The notes under the pieces were generated by a model. It ran no database searches. It saw only the letters and a list, made by a program, of their open reading frames with translations, and had not been told where the DNA came from. This document shows, in pieces, positions 26,801 to 35,406 of a DNA stretch of 64,000 nucleotides. The stretch lies in NCBI GenBank assembly GCA_046329585.1, contig JAXLUI010000001.1, positions 1,612,001 through 1,676,000 on the forward strand. The letters are read 5' to 3'. The translations under genes and the position numbers were made by a program. The DNA is from DLKC01 sp002478885 (GTDB taxonomy: Bacteria > Bacteroidota > Bacteroidia > Chitinophagales > Chitinophagaceae). Numbering within the stretch: the stretch's first letter is position 1; each line of letters opens with the position of its first letter.

Positions 26801-27098
26801 TTGGAATGCCTCCCGCGACAGGAATAACATAAACATCGCGGTTGCCGTCATAATCGGCAGTATAGGCTACCTGCTTGCCATCGGGAGAGAATTTTGGCAT
26901 CATTTCAACGCCCGGCGGTGAACTTAATTTATAGGCCATGCCACCTTCTTTTGCCACTACCCACACATCGTTTGCATAAGTAAAAATGACCTGGGTCTGT
27001 GAAACATCCGGAAAGCGGAAAAGTGACGCATCTGTTTGGGCAAGCAGGGAACTACTACAGGCAAAACCAATTGCGAGCAGGCTACTTATTTTTTTCAT
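23844..27098 (-). CDS. Tricorn-type protease (S41 family with beta-propeller and PDZ)
   Basis: A 1084-residue exported protease. A signal peptide (MKKISSLLAIGFACSSSLLAQ) is followed by beta-propeller repeats of the PD40/TolB type to about residue 560, for example FSPDGKQVAYTADYDGNRDV and SWSPDGKSIAFWSDRSGE. A Lys/Asp-rich linker, the tricorn core C1 domain, a PDZ domain (about 800-860) and the S41 catalytic domain come next. The nucleophile serine lies in NGWSGSGGDAF, near residue 971-973. Tricorn proteases degrade peptides produced by other proteases; this one would act in the periplasm. The start is ATG 27098. An upstream ATG at 27179 would add 27 residues before the signal peptide. Confidence 0.92.
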   Translation of the reverse strand: MKKISSLLAIGFACSSSLLAQTDASLFRFPDVSQTQVIFTYANDVWVVAKEGGMAYKLSSPPGVEMMPKFSPDGKQVAYTADYDGNRDVYVIPVAGGIPKRLTQHGYNDRVVDWTNDGKSILFASGRESGKERYNQFYTVPASGGVETKLPLAYAEYGSYSPDGKQMAVVIMSQVGRNWKRYRGGWNDDIRIYDFAKQTEENISATDDAGEEFPMWHGNYIYFLSDRGPEVRMNLWRYDLNKKSFEQITKFTDYDVHFPSQGPDDIVFEAAGKLYLYSFATGQQKEIKVTAVTDGLFMKPKTVAVNSYMQHAAISPDGKRALVEARGEIFSVPAENGYVKDLTATSGFAERYPSWSPDGKSIAFWSDRSGEYELWLMEAGKESSAKRLTNYGAGYRYAISWSPDNKKLAFIDKAGKIKVYDIASGSTSDVDQGLFFSHGNMEGFTFSWSSDSRWLAYSRDLDNFHNAIFIYDVKNKKSQQVTSGFYNCSNPVFDAESKYLYLLTSQSFSPSYSDQDNTFIYANSTGIAVIGLQKSTPSILYPKNDTVAIKQEEKADTSKKDAKPGSDQKKADSNAVVIDFDGMEQRMELLPVTNGNIGTLNVVKGKVLYERYQNTGAADGQPSLKFYDIEKREEKTILDGAENYIVSANREKILVFKAGTAAIINPDEGAKFDKPLHLNEMQMTVDPVQEWKQIFTDAWRIERDYFYDANMHGVDWNLMYKRYAKILEGAATREDVDFIIGEMIGELNSSHTYHGGGDMENARSQKTGYIGIDWEAEGNYYKVKKIIHGASWDAEVHSPLDLAGVDIKEGNYILAVNGIPITTDNEPFAAFQGLANETVELTYNTTASFNGAKTAIVKTLDDEYRLRNLAWIEGMRKHVDEATNGEVGYIFVPSTGIDGQNELLRQFAAQWNKKALIIDERFNDGGQIPDRFIEMLNRTPLSYVATRDGKPWQFPGYANFGPKVMLINGWSGSGGDAFPTYFREKHLGPLIGSRTWGGLIGISGYPDLIDGAGITAPSFRIYNPDGTWFKEGHGVDPDIEVPEDLGAMAKGIDPQLERAITEIKNLLKTKGFTAPPVPKVEKRN

Positions 27099-27492
27099 GT
27101 GTCTTGATTTAAAAGAAAATGTTGAAAGGTACGATTCGTTTAGAGCAGGTTTAAATGTAGGAATTATTTCCCTGTACATAAGGCGGGAACAAAAGTTTTA
27201 CATAAGCCTTGAATTGTAAGGACAAGCTGAATGATAACCGGGATAACCGGAATCAATTAACAGTAAAAAAAGACCAATTTTAAATAGTTGTAACAGCTGT
27301 TTGACATTTGAGCCTATTAAACTGCAAAATAACTTGATATACGGTTGTGATATACACTGCAAATTTACTACCTATGCTAAGCAAAGCACACATTCAATCA
27401 AAAGTTCGGCGAATAAGCTGCTGAACGCCGAAGAGTGCGACGCAACAAAAGCCAAATATTTATTCAGAAGTCTGGCCCATAAAAAAAATCTC
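27099..27492. other. Divergent intergenic region between the protease and hydrolase genes
   Basis: About 394 bp separate the two start codons. It contains one repeat unit next to the hydrolase start and otherwise AT-rich sequence without a gene. A frame open from 27301 joins the hydrolase but crosses the repeat and lacks any protein signature. A GTTTGACATTTGAG stretch near 27298 resembles part of the toxin-antitoxin operator-like repeat, but a single 10-base match is not evidence of a shared regulator. Confidence 0.5.
27425..27488 (-). repeat. Interspersed repeat, single inverted unit (type A core)
   Basis: ACGCCGAAGAGTGCGACGCA at 27425-27444 leads to TCTGGCCCATAAAAAAAA, ending 4 bp before the hydrolase start codon. 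It forms most of the 5' leader of that gene. Confidence 0.8.
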
Positions 27493-29316
27493 ATGAGAAA
27501 AATTATCACATTGCTGTTATGCATTGCATCTGTAACAGGTTTCGCACAGAAAAAGAAAAGCGCCGTCGCCGGCAACCAGTTTGCGGGATTAGACACAGCC
27601 TTTGAACGCGTATTGAAAGAATGGCATGCCGCAGGTTTCGCGGTTGCAGTGGTAAAGAAAGATTCTGTGATATATGCAAAGGGTTTTGGATATAAAGACT
27701 ACGAAAACAAAGTACCGGTAACGGAAAATACGTTGTTTGCAATCGGCAGTTGCACAAAAGCATTTACGGCATCGCTTGTTGGTTTGCTCAATAAAGATGG
27801 CAAGGTTGATCTTGACAAACCTGTGCATGATTATATGCCCGACCTGAAATTCTACAATGATGACCTTACACAGCACGTAACGCTGCGTGATATGATGAGC
27901 CACCGCACCGGGCTCCCACGTCACGACTATTCATGGTATTATTTCGGGATAGGCTCTGCCGATTCTATGGTAAAGCGCATTGCTTACATGGAACCAACTG
28001 CACCGTTGCGCCAAAAATGGCAATACAACAATTTTATGTTTTTTCTGCAGGGGCAGGTTGTTGAAAAGATCAGTGGCAGCAGTTGGGAAGACAATATAAA
28101 AGCAAAACTCTTTAAGCCCATTGGCATGAATACTGCTACACTCAACCTGAAAGACTGGATGAAGAGCAGCGACAAAGCTTATGGCTACACTGTAAAGAAA
28201 GACAGTATTGTTTCCCGGCTCGATTACTTTGACATTGGCACAATGGCTCCTGCAGGCAGCATCAACAGCAGCGTGCGGGATATGGGGCAATGGCTGATAA
28301 CGTGGGTTAACGGAGGCAAATACAAAGGCAAAGAAATTATTCCTGCTGCTTATGTTACCGAAGCAATGAGCTCGCAGATGGTGATACAGGGCGGCGTTCC
28401 TTCAAAAGAAAAGCCCGATATCTTTTTTGCAAACTATGGCTTTGGCTGGATGCTCGCCTCCTACAAAGGCCATTACCGCGTTGAACATGGTGGTAATATC
28501 GATGGCTTTTCCGCAAGCACATGCTTCTTTCCATCGGATAGTATTGGCATTGTCGTGCTGAGCAACCAGGATGGTTCAGCTGTTCCTGCAATCGTGAGAA
28601 ACCTCGTTGCAGACAGGATGCTCGGCCTTCCCTATTTCGATTGGGAAACCGACCAGCATTTTGCAGTGGATAAAGCAAGGATTGCTGAAAAAGCCGCTGA
28701 AAAATCAAAGGTTGATTCTGTTGCAAAACCTGTTACACATCCTTCTCACGAATTGAAAGCCTATGAAGGGCTTTACAGCAATCCCGGCTACGGCACATTG
28801 GAAGTGTATGTGAACGGAGATAGTCTCATGGCCAATGTTGGCAAATTCAACTGGTGGTTAAAGCATAACAACTACGATGTGTTTAACCCTATTCAACGCG
28901 ACAGGGATGGCAGTTTCGATACAACACAAAACAACGACCCGCTCCAGTTTCAACTAAGCACCTCAGGCGATGTGGAAGGCGTATCTATCAGCTTTGAACC
29001 TGCGTTAAAACCAATGCTGTTCAGTAAAACGCTGAAGGCAAAAGAAATGACGAAAGAAGAATTACAGCAGTATGTTGGTGAATATGATCTCAGCGGACAG
29101 GCGATCATCAAAATTTTCATGAAGGGCGAGAAAACACTTTTCTTATTTATACAGGGACAGCCCGAGTTTGAACTTATGCCTGTTGACAAAGACCAGTTTT
29201 CCATTAAAACACTGAAAGGGTTTACAGTACAATTCAATCGCGACGCTGAAGGCAACATCACTGAACTGCTTTCGAAACAACCAAACGGCACATTTAAAGC
29301 GACAAGAAAAAAATAA
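27493..29316 (+). CDS. Serine hydrolase, class C beta-lactamase/DD-peptidase fold, with DUF3471 tail
   Basis: A 607-residue exported hydrolase. A signal peptide (residues 1-19, ending GFAQ) precedes a beta-lactamase-fold domain. The nucleophile motif is SCTK (Ser86 to Lys89), the YxN motif is YNN at 178-180, and the third motif is HGG at 332-334, the form seen in esterases and class C-like enzymes. The C-terminal 150 residues form one or two DUF3471-like domains (YEGLYSNPGYGTLEVYVNGD). Substrates may be peptidoglycan fragments, esters or D-amino peptides; beta-lactam resistance is not implied. The start is ATG 27493, directly at the signal peptide; the longer frame upstream is repeat sequence. 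Confidence 0.9.
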   Translation: MRKIITLLLCIASVTGFAQKKKSAVAGNQFAGLDTAFERVLKEWHAAGFAVAVVKKDSVIYAKGFGYKDYENKVPVTENTLFAIGSCTKAFTASLVGLLNKDGKVDLDKPVHDYMPDLKFYNDDLTQHVTLRDMMSHRTGLPRHDYSWYYFGIGSADSMVKRIAYMEPTAPLRQKWQYNNFMFFLQGQVVEKISGSSWEDNIKAKLFKPIGMNTATLNLKDWMKSSDKAYGYTVKKDSIVSRLDYFDIGTMAPAGSINSSVRDMGQWLITWVNGGKYKGKEIIPAAYVTEAMSSQMVIQGGVPSKEKPDIFFANYGFGWMLASYKGHYRVEHGGNIDGFSASTCFFPSDSIGIVVLSNQDGSAVPAIVRNLVADRMLGLPYFDWETDQHFAVDKARIAEKAAEKSKVDSVAKPVTHPSHELKAYEGLYSNPGYGTLEVYVNGDSLMANVGKFNWWLKHNNYDVFNPIQRDRDGSFDTTQNNDPLQFQLSTSGDVEGVSISFEPALKPMLFSKTLKAKEMTKEELQQYVGEYDLSGQAIIKIFMKGEKTLFLFIQGQPEFELMPVDKDQFSIKTLKGFTVQFNRDAEGNITELLSKQPNGTFKATRKK

Positions 29317-29335
29317 CAGGGCTTATATATTTTAA

Positions 29336-29368
29336 AAACTCCCGTTCTTGTACGACGGGAGTTTTTTT
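29336..29368 (+). terminator. Intrinsic terminator after the serine hydrolase gene
   Basis: AAACTCCCGT (29336-29345) pairs with ACGGGAGTTT (29355-29364), and T residues run to 29368. The tail reads directly into ATGGGCCCGGCT, the left end of the next repeat element. Confidence 0.9.
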
Positions 29369-29372
29369 ATGG

Positions 29373-29597
29373 GCCCGGCTTTCATTTTTCATAGCATCGT
29401 CCGTTGCGGTATTATACCTGCTTATCCGGCACCGCTCACTTCAACTGAAGAAAGTGATGAGCTTTAGCTGAGGGCAAAGTTTATTATTAGCAGGTGTGTT
29501 TATACCGTATTTCGTTCAGCGTGTCAAATCGCTGCGCTTAGTGATGCTGCAGAAGAGTGCGACGCAAGCAATGCTGCTGGTAGCTGGTTACCAAAAA
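29373..29597. repeat. Interspersed repeat, paired element (type C left arm, type A right arm)
   Basis: The left arm at 29373-29443 starts GCCCGGCTTTC and carries a type C core (CTGCTTATCCGGCACCGCTC). The right arm at 29548-29597 is an inverted type A unit (AGAAGAGTGCGACGCAAGCA). Its right end is 1 bp from the stop codon of the convergent secreted-protein gene. Confidence 0.8.
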
Positions 29598-29598
29598 A

Positions 29599-31533
29599 TT
29601 ATCGTAGTAAGGTAACGGTGCCCTGGCGAACGATGCGTTTGTTTTGGGCACTCACCATCTCAAGCTGGTAAATATACACGCCGGTGGGTTGGTCAAGGCT
29701 GTTATACCTGCCGTCCCAGCCAATATGGCTATCGGTTGAACTAAACACCAATTGCCCGAAACGGTTGAAAATATTAAATCGTATGAGTTTGTAATTATCA
29801 AGCGGTAACACCTGGAAACGGTCATTCTTTCCATCACCGTTTGGTGTAAATGCACTGGGTATATTAAAGTCGTTGTACACTTTAACAAGCACTTTGTCGA
29901 CTGAACTGCCGCAGCCAACAGTTGACTTTGCCGACAAAGTATATTCAAGGCTTTCGGGCGGAAACACTTTTGGCTTTATCGAGTTTACATCGCTGATAAA
30001 ACTATTCGGCGTCCACGAATAGGTTACTGCAGTTCCTTTTACCGATGCAGTTAATGTTGCAGTATCTCCCCCGAGCACAACTTTGTCTGGGCCGGCACTC
30101 ATCACAAGATTTCGATACACGTCGATGTTGACAAACGCCGAATCTTTACAGCCATACGAGTTGGTAACGACCACTTTGTATTGCGTTGAATCTTTGGGCG
30201 TAGCAATCGGGTTGGGTATCGCATCATTCGAAAGCCCTGTTGACGGGTACCATTGAAAACTATTCCCACCGACAGCAGTTACAGAAAGCTGCTGGCTCAT
30301 ACCCTCGCAAACAGGATGTGGTGGCATTGCGGTAATGGTGGTGCTGGGATATATTTTCACAAAAAAAGAATCGAATGACACACACCCGAAATAAAAATTT
30401 TGCTTCAATGTGTATAAGCCGGTATCTGCATATGACACCCGCGGAACGACTGCATTGAATTCCGACGAACTGTAATTGGGGCCCTTCCATAACACCTCCA
30501 ACGCTGTCGGGTCTGCGGCGGGCAGGTAAAGATCCTTGTCAAAGCACCCCAACAGGTTAACCGGTGCTTTGTGTAAGGGCACCGGGTGAATTTCGGTATA
30601 TATGCTATTTGACACCGTTCGGCAGTTCAACGAATTAATATTTGCCCGTTCAGCAACCGCCATGCGGTAATTGATAACACCGGTCATTCTTCGCGGAATG
30701 GCATAGGTAGTGGAAGTTTGGCCGGGAATATCCTGCCATGTTCTCCCGGTGTCTGAACTGCTTTGCCATTGCACCACCGGGTCGTTGTAATAAGTACTGT
30801 AAGTGCCCTGCAAAATAAAGGGGTTGGTATAATCGGCGCACACATTGCCGCCATCGGTTGTTCCGTCGAGCGTTACGCTAACCAGCGGTCCGCAGCTCCT
30901 GAAACTAATGTCGTCAATTACAAAACCGCTGCCACAACCAAACCGGGGATTGGTGGTAATGCTCACGATCACTTCAGGTGTGTTTGGCGGTGTTGTAAAA
31001 GCCAGGCCATATTGTTTCCAGATTCTGTCATCCGCAACAGGAATATCACCTGTGGTGGAACTTGCAAGCACTGTTCCATCAAGTGCCTTTACAGTAAACA
31101 ATAAGTTGGCAAGTACAGGATTACCACCGCAGGTAAAACCTTGCATCGCGTTTGATATCCATGCAGAAAAAACATAGTTGCTGTTGTCGCAAAGATTTTT
31201 TGCAGTATCTGTGTAAACGGTGCCGGGTGTACTTTCTGCATTTACCAGCATATAGTTTCCATTGAGGTCGCGGGTATGGTCGCCGATCATCTTAATCCAC
31301 GAGTGATCGTTGTTGCTGCCGCAGCCAAACAAAAAGCTGCTGACAATATATTGGCCCTTATTCGGGCAGTCACCGGTTGGTTCAAACGTTGTCATATTCC
31401 TCGGCATCTGGAATCCCTGTGCACCAAAGGTCATATTAAGAATGGGGTCGCCGAGACTTCCGCTACACAATTGTGCGGCCGCCTTATTAGTAAAGCAGCA
31501 AACAATATAGGTAAGCAGAAATGCGTATTTCAT
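29599..31533 (-). CDS. Type IX secretion substrate with gliding-motility-type C-terminal domain
   Basis: A 644-residue exported protein. A signal peptide ends at TNKAAAQ (about residue 21). A jelly-roll-like region follows (IDDISFRSCG, residues about 20-220), then Ig-like/PKD-like segments with phrases such as QWYPSTGLSNDAIPNP. The last 90 residues are a gliding-motility-associated type B sorting domain, opening NIPSAFTPNGDGKNDRFQV and ending VRQGTVTLLR. Such proteins are exported by the Sec system and then across the outer membrane by the type IX system. The cargo is probably a surface adhesin-like protein; no enzyme motif is seen. ATG 31533 is used since upstream residues derive from a repeat unit. 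Confidence 0.9.
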   Translation of the reverse strand: MKYAFLLTYIVCCFTNKAAAQLCSGSLGDPILNMTFGAQGFQMPRNMTTFEPTGDCPNKGQYIVSSFLFGCGSNNDHSWIKMIGDHTRDLNGNYMLVNAESTPGTVYTDTAKNLCDNSNYVFSAWISNAMQGFTCGGNPVLANLLFTVKALDGTVLASSTTGDIPVADDRIWKQYGLAFTTPPNTPEVIVSITTNPRFGCGSGFVIDDISFRSCGPLVSVTLDGTTDGGNVCADYTNPFILQGTYSTYYNDPVVQWQSSSDTGRTWQDIPGQTSTTYAIPRRMTGVINYRMAVAERANINSLNCRTVSNSIYTEIHPVPLHKAPVNLLGCFDKDLYLPAADPTALEVLWKGPNYSSSEFNAVVPRVSYADTGLYTLKQNFYFGCVSFDSFFVKIYPSTTITAMPPHPVCEGMSQQLSVTAVGGNSFQWYPSTGLSNDAIPNPIATPKDSTQYKVVVTNSYGCKDSAFVNIDVYRNLVMSAGPDKVVLGGDTATLTASVKGTAVTYSWTPNSFISDVNSIKPKVFPPESLEYTLSAKSTVGCGSSVDKVLVKVYNDFNIPSAFTPNGDGKNDRFQVLPLDNYKLIRFNIFNRFGQLVFSSTDSHIGWDGRYNSLDQPTGVYIYQLEMVSAQNKRIVRQGTVTLLR

Positions 31534-31610
31534 TATTTCCGTGCTGTGAATTTTGTTGGTTAAATATCGTAAACGAAAATAGCGCATTAAAATTGGGAGC
31601 CTAGCTTCTG

Positions 31611-31647
31611 TTTTTATGGCATCATTACTTGCGTCGCACACTTGTAC
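31611..31647 (+). repeat. Interspersed repeat, single shortened forward unit (type A core)
   Basis: TTTTTATGGCATCATTACTT is followed directly by GCGTCGCACACTTGTAC. The CCCGGCTT end is missing, so this is a truncated unit. It lies in the 259-bp gap upstream of the type IX substrate gene and downstream of the haloperoxidase-fold gene. Confidence 0.75.
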
Positions 31648-31792
31648 CGAATAACTTTTTTCGGCACAACATAAGACGGTATAGGTAAAATTTGTTACGG
31701 CTTCCTTTTCATGTTACAGCCTGTTGCCTGTAATATTCAATTCAGCCATATACGCTGACATGCATTACAAGTTTCATTGCAACGACGGCACC

Positions 31793-33112
31793 TTAATTCA
31801 TCCCGATTTTTTTAAGCAGGCAATTCCCAACCATTGCTCCATGAATAAGGCTGGTATCAAGGCTTGCGCGGTAATGAATGCCTCCATACAAGCGGCTGAT
31901 CGAAGCTTCGGCAGCTGCCTGCCTGAATGATGTAAAGTCTCTCGTCATGCCGATATATGCCGAATCGCAATTGTCGTGGAAAGCAAAATTATCGCCAAAC
32001 AAAGAGGTGAGTACAGTGGAAGCCGATCCTGAAATAGTTGCATGGCCAGCCGTGTATTCAGGGAATGGCGGCGTTTGCAGGTAAGGCGTCCAGGCATTGT
32101 CAAACCAGCTTTCTACCAACGTTACAGGGCGCACATATTCGAAATAAAATTTAGAATCCCAGCAGGAGATAAATCCGTCGAGCAAAGCGATGCCGGTAAG
32201 CGCATAAGCCTTTGCTGTTTTTACTTCATCAGCATTTGACTGGCGGCAGGCAATAGCGGTTATGCCCATCCAATGGCCACCGGGTGTTATTTTTTTATTG
32301 GCAAACATCAGGTGTCCTGAGTGTTGCGTTACAAAGGGATTATCATCCCAATACGTTGCAATGGTCTTTTCTGAATCTGACAGGTTTTTGTTAACAGTAT
32401 AAACGTCTTTCACCATTTTATAAAACAAACTGTTGCTGTCTTTGCTGTAAGGGAATGGCGGCATGGGCCTGAATTGAGAACTTGTATCCAGCGAAAATGG
32501 TTTTATCATACGCCAGTAAGGCTCAGTGCCATCAAAATAGTCTGGGGGTGTTGGCTGCCATTTGCCATCTGCATCGCTGCCAAGATATTTTGACATACCG
32601 CGGGTTTCCTTATACATATCTTTTTTAGCACGGGCTAAAATAGTTTTGCCGATAGTATCGCCGAATGCGATAGAACGGCTATAAACGTCTTCTGCCAACG
32701 CCTGTTTAAAAACATTTTCCAGCGAGTCTTCGTAACGATGCAAAACAGTATCGGAGAAAATGCGGATGTTGTAAGCCACCGTGCAAAACGCTTTGGATGC
32801 AGCAAGTGTGTAATCATATTGCTTCCCGTTTTCGGGCTGGGGCATTTTGCCAAACCCGTTAAGCTTTTCTGCTATAGATTCATTACCGGGTTTTGCAAAG
32901 CGTATGGCCTCGTAAGAAGCCAGTGAAGTGTAGGCATAAATTCTTGAAGCCACAGGCGGCGAAAACACGTCGTAAATGATTATCTGCGTTAACTGATCCT
33001 GGTTTTCATGCAGCACATCTGTACTATTTATTGTGGGCTTCTTTGCATCCTGGCAACCAAACAATGCAGCTGAGCATAATAGAACAACCATCGGTAGGTT
33101 AAAAGATTTCAT
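31793..33112 (-). CDS. Vanadium-dependent haloperoxidase / PAP2-fold lipoprotein
   Basis: A 439-residue lipoprotein (lipobox LFGC, Cys20) with the VHPO/PAP2 acid phosphatase fold. All three phosphate/vanadate-binding motifs are present: KFYFEYVRP (Lys321 to Arg328-Pro329), EYTAGH (His357) in place of PSGH, and SRLYGGIH (Arg407 to His413). The fold is shared by vanadium haloperoxidases and acid phosphatases. Large size and motif spacing favour the haloperoxidase-like group, but halogenation cannot be claimed. It is the last gene of a run of minus-strand lipoproteins and lies 66 bp after the cytochrome/FG-GAP gene, probably in the same transcript. Confidence 0.88.
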   Translation of the reverse strand: MKSFNLPMVVLLCSAALFGCQDAKKPTINSTDVLHENQDQLTQIIIYDVFSPPVASRIYAYTSLASYEAIRFAKPGNESIAEKLNGFGKMPQPENGKQYDYTLAASKAFCTVAYNIRIFSDTVLHRYEDSLENVFKQALAEDVYSRSIAFGDTIGKTILARAKKDMYKETRGMSKYLGSDADGKWQPTPPDYFDGTEPYWRMIKPFSLDTSSQFRPMPPFPYSKDSNSLFYKMVKDVYTVNKNLSDSEKTIATYWDDNPFVTQHSGHLMFANKKITPGGHWMGITAIACRQSNADEVKTAKAYALTGIALLDGFISCWDSKFYFEYVRPVTLVESWFDNAWTPYLQTPPFPEYTAGHATISGSASTVLTSLFGDNFAFHDNCDSAYIGMTRDFTSFRQAAAEASISRLYGGIHYRASLDTSLIHGAMVGNCLLKKIGMN

Positions 33113-33178
33113 GCTGTTTTTTTACAAATTTTATTAATTTATTATAGTTAAAAACTAACCTGTATCATACCGGGAAAA

Positions 33179-34744
33179 CTATCTCCCTGTATTTTTCAGC
33201 AACAGGAAAGGCGGCCCTTTTTCAAACTGCACAGGAGATTTGATCATACCCGGGGCGGAGAAATTACCGAGCACCAAATCTATTTTGCCATCGCCATCAA
33301 CATCACCGGCATCCATCGTAAGCCATCTGCCTTTATTCGCCTCCGGGATATTGTAAGGCCTGAAGTTAAAGCTTCCATTATTTTGTAAATAAACAAAGCC
33401 TTCTTCAGGTCTGCTGCTGTAATCCGCAAAAAATGAAATAGAAGCTATATCAAGATCACCATCATTGTCAAAGTCTCTTGCCATCGCTTTAAAGCAGCCA
33501 TTGATGTGAAAAAAGTATTGTTGCGTATAATTATTCCTGCCATCGTTTGTATAAATATAAACACCATGATATGGCTTCAGCACCCTGGAGAAATCCGCAT
33601 TATCACCACAACTGTACACAATATCGTCGAACCCATCCTTATTAAAATCAGCCAGTTCAAAATAGGTTGAGCCATAACAGGGCGGAAACCGGAGTAGTCG
33701 CTTCTCTTCAAAATTCCCGTTTCCTTTATTGGTATAAAGAAAAATACTTTCATCAGCCTGCGCAAACAACACATAAATATCCGGAAGCCCGTCTTTGTTA
33801 TAGTCCCGCACATACGCTTTTATCGCACCCGGGACTTCCCGTAAAACATGCCGCTCAAATTTATTATTTCCAAGATTTTCCATCCAGGAAAGTGCCCCTC
33901 TCAGGTTGCCATATTCACAAACCAGGCAATCGTTTCTACCGTCCTTATTAAAGTCGGCAGCAGTTATCTGTACCGGTCTCCTCAAACTATCAAACATAGG
34001 CTCCTGGCTGTAATTCATTTTTTGGGTGGCGCTCGTGATCAATTTATGACCGCTTCCGTAGCGCCCGTTGTTTGGTATAATCACGCCAATATTCGCCGTA
34101 ACAGCACTGTCTTTTTTAAAGTCAATATCAACAACCGGGTTAATGATTTTGAAAGAATCAATCGGTTGCAGTTGGTTGTTAAAGCGCACCACAAATTTTT
34201 TATTGACATCGCCAATCACTAAAGTACCAGGGTACATTACCGAATCAAAACCTGCAAAGCAGGTATGCGCACTATCATAAGAAACAGGCGGAATAACCGC
34301 GCTAAACAACGATAGCCCGGTACCAATAGCCACATCATTTTTATTTGCATCCAGCGTATCAGGCGATAAGGCTGTGTAATAATCGAGAATACTTTGCCAT
34401 TGCGGCCCGGTTAATACAGGTTGAGATGGATAAAAACCCTCTCCAAGATCATGGTCGTATTTGTAGGAAGGATAAGTTTCATAGCCATAGTTGAAAATGC
34501 CAAGCATCGGACCCATCATCGGGAGCACGCCTTTTCCCCAACTTTTTGTATCAAGCAAAGACGGATCGGGTAACAGGTGGCACGATTGGCAATACATTGC
34601 TGCAAGCTGTTTACCCATTTCAATACTACCATCACTCACATGCTGATGCGTACTGTTTTTCTGGTATTGTTCACAGGAGGTAAACAATAACCCCATAAAA
34701 CTCACCAATGCAATAACCGAAGCAACCCTTTTACGATATTTCAA
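33179..34744 (-). CDS. Lipoprotein fusing a c-type cytochrome segment to FG-GAP/VCBS repeats
   Basis: A 521-residue lipoprotein (FTSC, Cys24). A short N-terminal segment has one haem c attachment motif, CQSCH at residues 52-56, and candidate distal ligand methionines at 76, 77 and 80 in GVLPMMGPML. The rest is FG-GAP/VCBS repeats of a beta-propeller, with calcium-binding loops such as DFNKDGRND, DYNKDGLPD, DFNKDGFDD, DFDNDGDLD and DVDGDGKID. The combination suggests a surface or periplasmic redox-active binding protein. Its electron partner is not known. It is followed by the haloperoxidase-fold gene 66 bp downstream. Confidence 0.88.
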   Translation of the reverse strand: MKYRKRVASVIALVSFMGLLFTSCEQYQKNSTHQHVSDGSIEMGKQLAAMYCQSCHLLPDPSLLDTKSWGKGVLPMMGPMLGIFNYGYETYPSYKYDHDLGEGFYPSQPVLTGPQWQSILDYYTALSPDTLDANKNDVAIGTGLSLFSAVIPPVSYDSAHTCFAGFDSVMYPGTLVIGDVNKKFVVRFNNQLQPIDSFKIINPVVDIDFKKDSAVTANIGVIIPNNGRYGSGHKLITSATQKMNYSQEPMFDSLRRPVQITAADFNKDGRNDCLVCEYGNLRGALSWMENLGNNKFERHVLREVPGAIKAYVRDYNKDGLPDIYVLFAQADESIFLYTNKGNGNFEEKRLLRFPPCYGSTYFELADFNKDGFDDIVYSCGDNADFSRVLKPYHGVYIYTNDGRNNYTQQYFFHINGCFKAMARDFDNDGDLDIASISFFADYSSRPEEGFVYLQNNGSFNFRPYNIPEANKGRWLTMDAGDVDGDGKIDLVLGNFSAPGMIKSPVQFEKGPPFLLLKNTGR

Positions 34745-34800
34745 AATACAGTTTATTTAAACATTTAAAATACGCGGCGGCAACGGGTGATTATTTTGGA

Positions 34801-34858
34801 ACCCGGCCAAACAATACTGTTAGGCTTTCGTTGCGTCGCACGCTTCAACACCTGGTAC
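34801..34858 (+). repeat. Interspersed repeat, single forward unit (type A core)
   Basis: ACCCGGCC at 34801 leads to GGCTTTCGTTGCGTCGCACG and ends CTGGTAC at 34852-34858. It lies between the stop of the DUF1573 gene and the start of the cytochrome/FG-GAP gene. With the inverted unit at 35407 it brackets the DUF1573 gene. Confidence 0.85.
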
Positions 34859-34881
34859 TATACTGAACAACAGTGAAAATG

Positions 34882-35340
34882 CTACTTTACTATTACTGAA
34901 TCTTTAAAGACTTCTCCCACAAAAGCGACCTTATGATAAGCCTGGTTGCTTGTATTGGTTCTAACGCTGATCGTCTTTTTCAATTCGCCTAACTGGCCAT
35001 TCCATTTATAAGATGCCGTTACTACGCCTTCTTTGCCGGGCTGTATCGGTTCTTTGGGGTAATCCGCGACGGTACACCCGCAGGAAGGCGCAACAGTAAT
35101 AATAAATAGCGGTTTATTGCCTGTATTTTTAAACCGGAATTTTATCCGGGCAGTATCTGTTGTTTTAATGCGGCCAATATTTACAAGCGTGTCTTCCCAA
35201 AGTATTGTTGTGTAGTTGGCCGTGTCCATTTGCGCTATCAATGAAGGCTCAATACCAAGGTTATTCTGGTATGGATTTTCATCGCTGCTGCAGGAAATAA
35301 AAACAAGTATGCAAATTACACAACCGGTAAACAGTTTCAT
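34882..35340 (-). CDS. DUF1573 lipoprotein
   Basis: A 152-residue lipoprotein. The lipid-attachment signal is LVFISC (Cys17), followed by one DUF1573 domain, an Ig-like ASPM-SPD-2-Hydin-type fold. The family signature is seen in ARIKFRFKNTGNKPL and SCGCTVADYPKEPIQPGKEG. The role of these proteins is unknown; they are common in Bacteroidota envelopes. ATG 35340 is used; ATG 35364, eight codons upstream, is equally possible. The gene is bracketed by two inverted repeat units 548 bp apart. Confidence 0.85.
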   Translation of the reverse strand: MKLFTGCVICILVFISCSSDENPYQNNLGIEPSLIAQMDTANYTTILWEDTLVNIGRIKTTDTARIKFRFKNTGNKPLFIITVAPSCGCTVADYPKEPIQPGKEGVVTASYKWNGQLGELKKTISVRTNTSNQAYHKVAFVGEVFKDSVIVK

Positions 35341-35406
35341 CACTTCGCCATGCGGGTATTTCATATTCCTTATTAGAACGATTTTATTGCTGCACAACGT
35401 GGTCCG

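Noticed and set aside
27493..29316. Beta-lactam resistance enzyme
   Set aside because: The third motif is HGG and a DUF3471 tail is present, which fits the broad esterase/DD-peptidase-like group more than a beta-lactamase.
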